DNA of 64,000 bases from Richelia intracellularis HH01 (GTDB lineage: Bacteria; Cyanobacteriota; Cyanobacteriia; Cyanobacteriales; Nostocaceae), in the NCBI RefSeq assembly GCF_000350105.1, contig NZ_CAIY01000080.1:56240-120239 (forward strand). The letters are read 5' to 3'. The notes beneath the pieces were generated by a model. The model searched no databases. It had not been told where the DNA came from and saw only the letters and a program-made list of their open reading frames with translations. The translations under genes were made by a program, and so were the position numbers. Position 1 is the first letter of the stretch. Each line of letters starts with the position of its first letter. Positions 59,959 through 64,000 of the stretch are shown piece after piece.

Positions 59959-61242
59959 TTACATTGTTAGGGATTGCGGATCTCTTTGAATTAATTTGGC
60001 TAAATCCTGCAAAAATGCTGCTGCATGTGCACCATAAATAATTCGATGGTCACAGGTCATATTCACCTGCATTTTTTGCCGTATACCAAACATATTATCT
60101 TCATTAGCAACTAATTGGGGTTGGGATGCACCAACTGCAAGAATGGAACCTTGTCCTGGTGGTAAGATTGCGTCAAATCTATCTACTCCAAACATTCCTA
60201 AGTTAGATAGTGTAAATGTACCAGTGCTATAGTCTTCCGGTTTTAACTTTTTTGCCCTAGCTCTACCTAATAATGATTTCCAATTATGAGACAAAGTGTA
60301 AATATCCAACTGTTCAGCATTTTGCAATACTGGTGTAATTAGTCCACCATCATTCATAGATACAGCCACAGCAATATTAATGGATGGTGGATAAATAATT
60401 GCTTGGTTGTTATAGGCTGCATTTATAATGGGATGCTTTTGTAAAGTGACAGCTACTGCTTTTGCTAAAAGTACCGTCATAGTTACACCCTTAGATTTAA
60501 TTTTCTTATACAAATCCTCTAAAGCATCAGTTATAATTGTGTAACCAATGTGAGTGACAGGTACAGATAGACTAGTAACCATATTCCGTGCTACAGCATT
60601 TTGTAATGTGTTTAAAGGAACTATTTGACCAGTGATATCAGCAACTGAAGAAGTTGGTGCAAAAGCTGGAGTAGTAACTGTTGCAGTATCTGGTATAGAT
60701 TCAACAGGGACGGATTTTTGTGTCATATTGTCCGCAATTGCTTCCACATCTTCTGCTATAATTCGCCCATAGGGACCGCTACCAGTAATATTTGTTAAAT
60801 CAACCTTTAATTCTTTTGCTAGTTTGCGAGCACGGGGAGAAGCAACTGTCCGTCCAGAAAGGCTGGAGCCATTGTTAACGCTAGTAGCAGCTATCACCGG
60901 TGTTTTTATTGTGTCTGCTTGAGGTGTATTGGTAGATGTTGTTTCTGGTATAAGTTCGCTTTGAGATTTTGCTTGAGCAATTGCTGTTTCAATATCATCT
61001 TCAGTTTCTGCTAACAGAGCAATTGCCGCTCCCACTGCTGCATTATTACCTGCTGGAATTATAATATGTGCTAGATATCCTTCATAGAAGGATTCCACAT
61101 CCATGTCTGCTTTATCCGACTCTACAACTACAACAGTTTCACCCTTCTCTACTTTATCTCCTGGTGATTTTACCCAGGAGATAATTTTACCTTCGGTCAT
61201 AGTAGAACTGAGTGCGGGCATAAATATTTCGCGAATGCTCAT
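59959..61242 (-). CDS. pdhC: pyruvate dehydrogenase E2, dihydrolipoamide acetyltransferase
   Basis: A 427-residue E2. The lipoyl domain (about 1-80) has the lipoylated Lys in VESDKADMDVES (about 44). An Ala/Thr/Pro-rich linker follows, then the E1/E3-binding domain (SPRARKLAKELKVDL...GPYGRIIAEDV, about 133-170), another linker, and the catalytic domain (about 205-427). The active-site His is in TCDHRIIYGAHAAAFLQDL. The usual Asp of HxxxDG is Tyr here, as I recall for other cyanobacterial E2s. It makes acetyl-CoA from pyruvate with E1 and E3, which are encoded elsewhere. ATG start. Confidence 0.93.
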   Translation of the reverse strand: MSIREIFMPALSSTMTEGKIISWVKSPGDKVEKGETVVVVESDKADMDVESFYEGYLAHIIIPAGNNAAVGAAIALLAETEDDIETAIAQAKSQSELIPETTSTNTPQADTIKTPVIAATSVNNGSSLSGRTVASPRARKLAKELKVDLTNITGSGPYGRIIAEDVEAIADNMTQKSVPVESIPDTATVTTPAFAPTSSVADITGQIVPLNTLQNAVARNMVTSLSVPVTHIGYTIITDALEDLYKKIKSKGVTMTVLLAKAVAVTLQKHPIINAAYNNQAIIYPPSINIAVAVSMNDGGLITPVLQNAEQLDIYTLSHNWKSLLGRARAKKLKPEDYSTGTFTLSNLGMFGVDRFDAILPPGQGSILAVGASQPQLVANEDNMFGIRQKMQVNMTCDHRIIYGAHAAAFLQDLAKLIQRDPQSLTM

Positions 61243-62118
61243 AAGAAGGTTTAGGGAATCGACAATTGATATAATTTAAAGGCTAATGCCAGATTGAATT
61301 GTATCTTGACAATCGGATATTCAGGAAGGGAAAGTAACAAAAAAGAGAATAAGTGAAAAAATAGGGAAAAATGGCATTATATTTTTAGCACTTAATTGCC
61401 TGAGCTACTTGTATATCCGATCATAATTAAATGGTGCATAAGATTGAGCTTAAACCAATAAGCTAGTTTCTAGCCCTTCAATCTGTAATATGATCAAAAT
61501 CACTAGACCGTTTGATATGGTTTTATATAAAAAACCATATCAAACGGTCTAGTGAATATAACAGAAAGCAAATCATATTATAGATTTTGTTTATTTGTAA
61601 AAGAAAATATAATCCTAAAAAAGGATACAGAATCAAACCTTAAGGATTTTAGCAAAGAATAAAAATGAAACATCCCAATTAATTTGTCTACGTAGGTAAA
61701 ATATGTATAGACGATCCTTTATAATACACTTATGGATACTGCAAAATATCGAAAAAGCCTTAATAACTTATACTGTTAAATATAAAATATTTACTTAATT
61801 AGGTATTTGTATTGTATTTATCAAATAATAAAAAGATTATGCTCCGGTGACTTCTCAGAGTATTAACTGGTGGGGATTAATTTTGAACTGAAGTTATAGG
61901 TTTGCTTACTAAGCATACCATAATTACGAACAGACTATTTCCTTGTAACTATATAGTACTACTTCTTAAAAGTGCTAGGTGATACAGAATGTGGTATAGT
62001 GTTTCTACATGTAGACATTAATATTTAGTTAAGAGCATAATGCTTGCACCCGTGTTCATCGTTTGTAAGAGTGAAATCATTGGAAGATAAGGAAGTTAGT
62101 ATCTCATACTAATAGCAC
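61243..62118. other. spacer between aroE and pdhC
   Basis: Contains the 24-bp palindrome at 61501-61554. The remaining sequence shows no frame, promoter box or RNA fold that I can support. Confidence 0.4.
61501..61554. repeat. 24-bp perfect stem-loop
   Basis: Arms 61501-61524 and 61531-61554 with loop ATATAA. It lies 565 bp beyond the aroE stop and 259 bp before the pdhC start, so it could insulate pdhC from aroE transcription. The arm CACTAGACCGTTTGATATGG is richer in G+C than its surroundings. Confidence 0.8.
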
Positions 62119-62979
62119 TTACCCTAGTTGTCTACATAATTCTTGACGCATTACATCTACTGGTATCATTTCTCTTTGTAACCACATTTTTAGAGCAACC
62201 ACGCCCTGTTGAACTAACATTTCTGACCCACTAATAGGTATTCCCCCCATTTCTATTGCCTGGGACAGTAGCTGTGTTGGATTAGGGTTATAAATTAGAT
62301 CATAAGTAATCACTCCTGCTCTCAGATTAGTCATTTCCTTAATATTAACGGGAGATTCATTTACTTTAGGATACATACCTACAGGAGTAGTATTAACTAA
62401 TAAGCTAGCTTGAGAAATTAACCGTGGCAGAAATTGCCATTCATATACTTGTATATTGACCTGCAAGGGAGAGTTTTCCCAGCTACGTTTAAATATTCGC
62501 AACTTGTCCGGGTGTTGCCCTAAGACATGAATTTGAGTAACACCCAACTCGGTTAAACCAACTATAACTGATCTAGCAGCACCTCCATTGCCCAAAACTA
62601 CTGCAATCTCTTTACTCCACTCTCTGTCATACTTCATTAAAGGTGAAATGAATCCATGTACATCAGTATTTGTACCTAACCACTTGTTATCTTTTCGTAC
62701 AACAGTATTGACTGCTCCTACCGTTTGGGCAATAGTACTAATTTCTGATAATAAAGGTAATATTGCTTCCTTATGAGGAATAGTCACACTAAAACCTGTT
62801 ACTCCTATAGCTAACAAACCGTCTAAGGCTAACTCTAGACTGTCTGGGGCAATAGGAAATGGTAAATATATGTAGTCTAATCCTAAATTAGCTATTGCAG
62901 CATTATGAATTACTGGAGACATTGAGTGTTTCACTGGATACCCAATCACCCCCAGCAGTTGCGTTTCCCCCGTAATCAT
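62119..62979 (-). CDS. aroE: shikimate dehydrogenase
   Basis: A 286-residue NADPH-dependent enzyme of the aromatic amino-acid (shikimate) pathway, reducing 3-dehydroshikimate. It has LLGVIGYPVKHSMSPVIHNAA at the substrate end, GFSVTIPHKEAIL with the catalytic Lys, GTNTDVHGF with the catalytic Asp, and VVLGNGGAARSVIVGL as the nucleotide-binding loop. Full length, ATG start at 62979, no operon partner within 500 bp. Confidence 0.95.
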   Translation of the reverse strand: MITGETQLLGVIGYPVKHSMSPVIHNAAIANLGLDYIYLPFPIAPDSLELALDGLLAIGVTGFSVTIPHKEAILPLLSEISTIAQTVGAVNTVVRKDNKWLGTNTDVHGFISPLMKYDREWSKEIAVVLGNGGAARSVIVGLTELGVTQIHVLGQHPDKLRIFKRSWENSPLQVNIQVYEWQFLPRLISQASLLVNTTPVGMYPKVNESPVNIKEMTNLRAGVITYDLIYNPNPTQLLSQAIEMGGIPISGSEMLVQQGVVALKMWLQREMIPVDVMRQELCRQLG

Positions 62980-64000
62980 TTACTTTATCATTGATAATTA
63001 GCAAATCATCATAACATTTAAATTGCAAAAATGTCATTGATCATCACTGATTTGAAATATGAACATAAGGCACTCTAAGTTTGAGTTCTAATTTTATAAA
63101 CATCCATGTCAGGTAAACTTAGAGATGAATTGATACCAATAATTTTGTTATTTTTTTAGAAAATTATTGGTATCAACATATAAACTATTTAGATAATTTA
63201 TTTTTTATCGTTATCTTTTATAAGGTCTATATTTTATAGACCATGCCTAACTGAGTTAAATTCATTATATAAATTTCTTAAAGTAAAATTTTTCTAAATA
63301 GTTATTTATATCGGAAAGACAAATAACTATTATGCAAGTAAGAGCCGCAGTAAGGTAGTTATTATTTTAAACTTTAATTATTTTATATTACCAACAAAAT
63401 TATAAATACTGGATAAGTAGCAAATGGTCTAAAATTCATTATTAACTAATTTTACATAAGCTATTAAAAGCTAGTTATATAAGATGCCTGGAGCTATTAT
63501 TAAATACTATAATATATGCAAGCAAAAGCAGAAGAATATGATTAATCATTAGTCTAGACAAGAGATAAATTAGAATTTGCAAAGTATATTTGTTTTTATA
63601 TATCCATATGCTATGTATGATCAAAAATCTTAACTTTAAAAGCATTTTCATGAAGTATATAAAATACCTCAAGCTTAAGATTGTATTTGTTATATTTTGC
63701 TTTATTTATATCACTTATTAGCTGTATTTACTACCTATTCAATAGTTATTGCTTTCACCCTCATGTTGCTGAATTATTATTTGATTTTATTCTCCAATAA
63801 TCCTACTAATATAGCAATACCTAGCTATGCCATAGTCTTATGAAAAGCTCTAGTTTATAATAATATATTATTGCTTACATGTATTTTTAGAAATAAAAAA
63901 TAGTAGGATAATTATGTTTTGTATAGCGTTACTCATTTATTATTATTTTAATATATGCTTCTACTTAGGATAGTTATAAATAAACTTACCATTTATCAAT
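62980..64000. other. right-edge spacer
   Basis: Contains two inverted repeats (63128-63174; a weaker one at 63297-63331 with 11-bp arms AATAGTTATTT). A 65-codon minus frame at 63475-63672 is hydrophobic and probably chance. No gene supported up to the window end. Confidence 0.4.
63128..63174. repeat. 17-bp perfect stem-loop
   Basis: Arms 63128-63144 and 63158-63174 (TTGATACCAATAATTTT and its complement) with a 13-nt loop, 150 bp upstream of aroE. May terminate a gene that is no longer there. Confidence 0.75.

Noticed and set aside
59959..61242. E2 inactivated because HxxxDG is changed to HRIIYG
   Set aside because: As I recall, this variant is normal for cyanobacterial PDH E2 proteins, and the rest of the gene is intact.
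5258..63174. CRISPR array or insertion sequence built from the palindromes
   Set aside because: The palindromes differ in sequence, are irregularly spaced, and no Cas or intact transposase gene is present.
63475..63672. 65-codon minus-strand hydrophobic frame
   Set aside because: Composition is what A+T-rich DNA gives by chance (Ile/Leu/Tyr/Lys); no start signal.

Overview
The window looks like the chromosome of a filamentous, probably heterocyst-forming cyanobacterium with an eroding genome. The proteins are cyanobacterial in type: the TreX/TreZ/TreY trehalose route, a BlaI/M56 pair like PetR/PetP, flavodoxin, a Tat-type MnSOD, CofG, a PDH E2 with the cyanobacterial ending, DUF2358 and DUF4359 proteins, and an FHA-PrsW fusion. 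The DNA is very A+T-rich. My gene models cover only about 56% of the 64 kb, and the 32 intact protein genes are separated by gaps of 0.5-3.5 kb. There is no insertion sequence, phage or CRISPR array. I noticed a single HIP1 octamer. This fits a host-associated Nostocales genome such as Richelia (diatom symbiont); the species is inference.

Layout. 0.5-10.5 kb: treX, treZ and treY on the minus strand, making trehalose from glycogen-type glucan, with 1.2 and 2.0 kb spacers. 11-16 kb: an M61 PDZ peptidase, comB, and the overlapping BlaI-type repressor/M56 protease pair. 16-18.6 kb: a CbiM-CbiQ-CbiO cobalt/nickel ECF importer. 18.6-22.1 kb: a desert with gene remnants and palindromes. 22-30 kb: DUF2358, an ArsA-family ATPase, an MscS channel, MnSOD and cofG. 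30-34 kb: DUF4359, tRNA-His and purH. 35-42 kb: an M20 amidohydrolase, a dead 1-Cys peroxiredoxin gene, FHA-PrsW, and an SLH lipoprotein with a suspicious start. 43-50 kb: egtD, a PrmA-like methyltransferase, a GNAT enzyme and rpe. 50-57 kb: an Orn/Lys/Arg decarboxylase, ychF, a Gfo/Idh/MocA oxidoreductase, an alpha/beta-hydrolase-fold protein lacking its serine, and flavodoxin. 58-63 kb: a GST-like protein, PDH E2 and aroE.

The most informative content lies between the genes. At 36.85-37.44 kb the minus strand still aligns along its whole length with a 1-Cys peroxiredoxin, but its start codon and catalytic cysteine are gone and it carries many stops and a frameshift. At least six other gaps hold shorter protein-like, stop-riddled frames that I could not name. 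About fifteen long perfect or near-perfect palindromes of unrelated sequence (15-29 bp arms) lie in the gaps, several with no gene end nearby; some may be terminators that outlived their genes. I found no convincing new multi-gene system. The best leads are the pseudogene and ghost-terminator landscape, the poly-A frame offset in the SLH lipoprotein, and the serine-less hydrolase next to flavodoxin.
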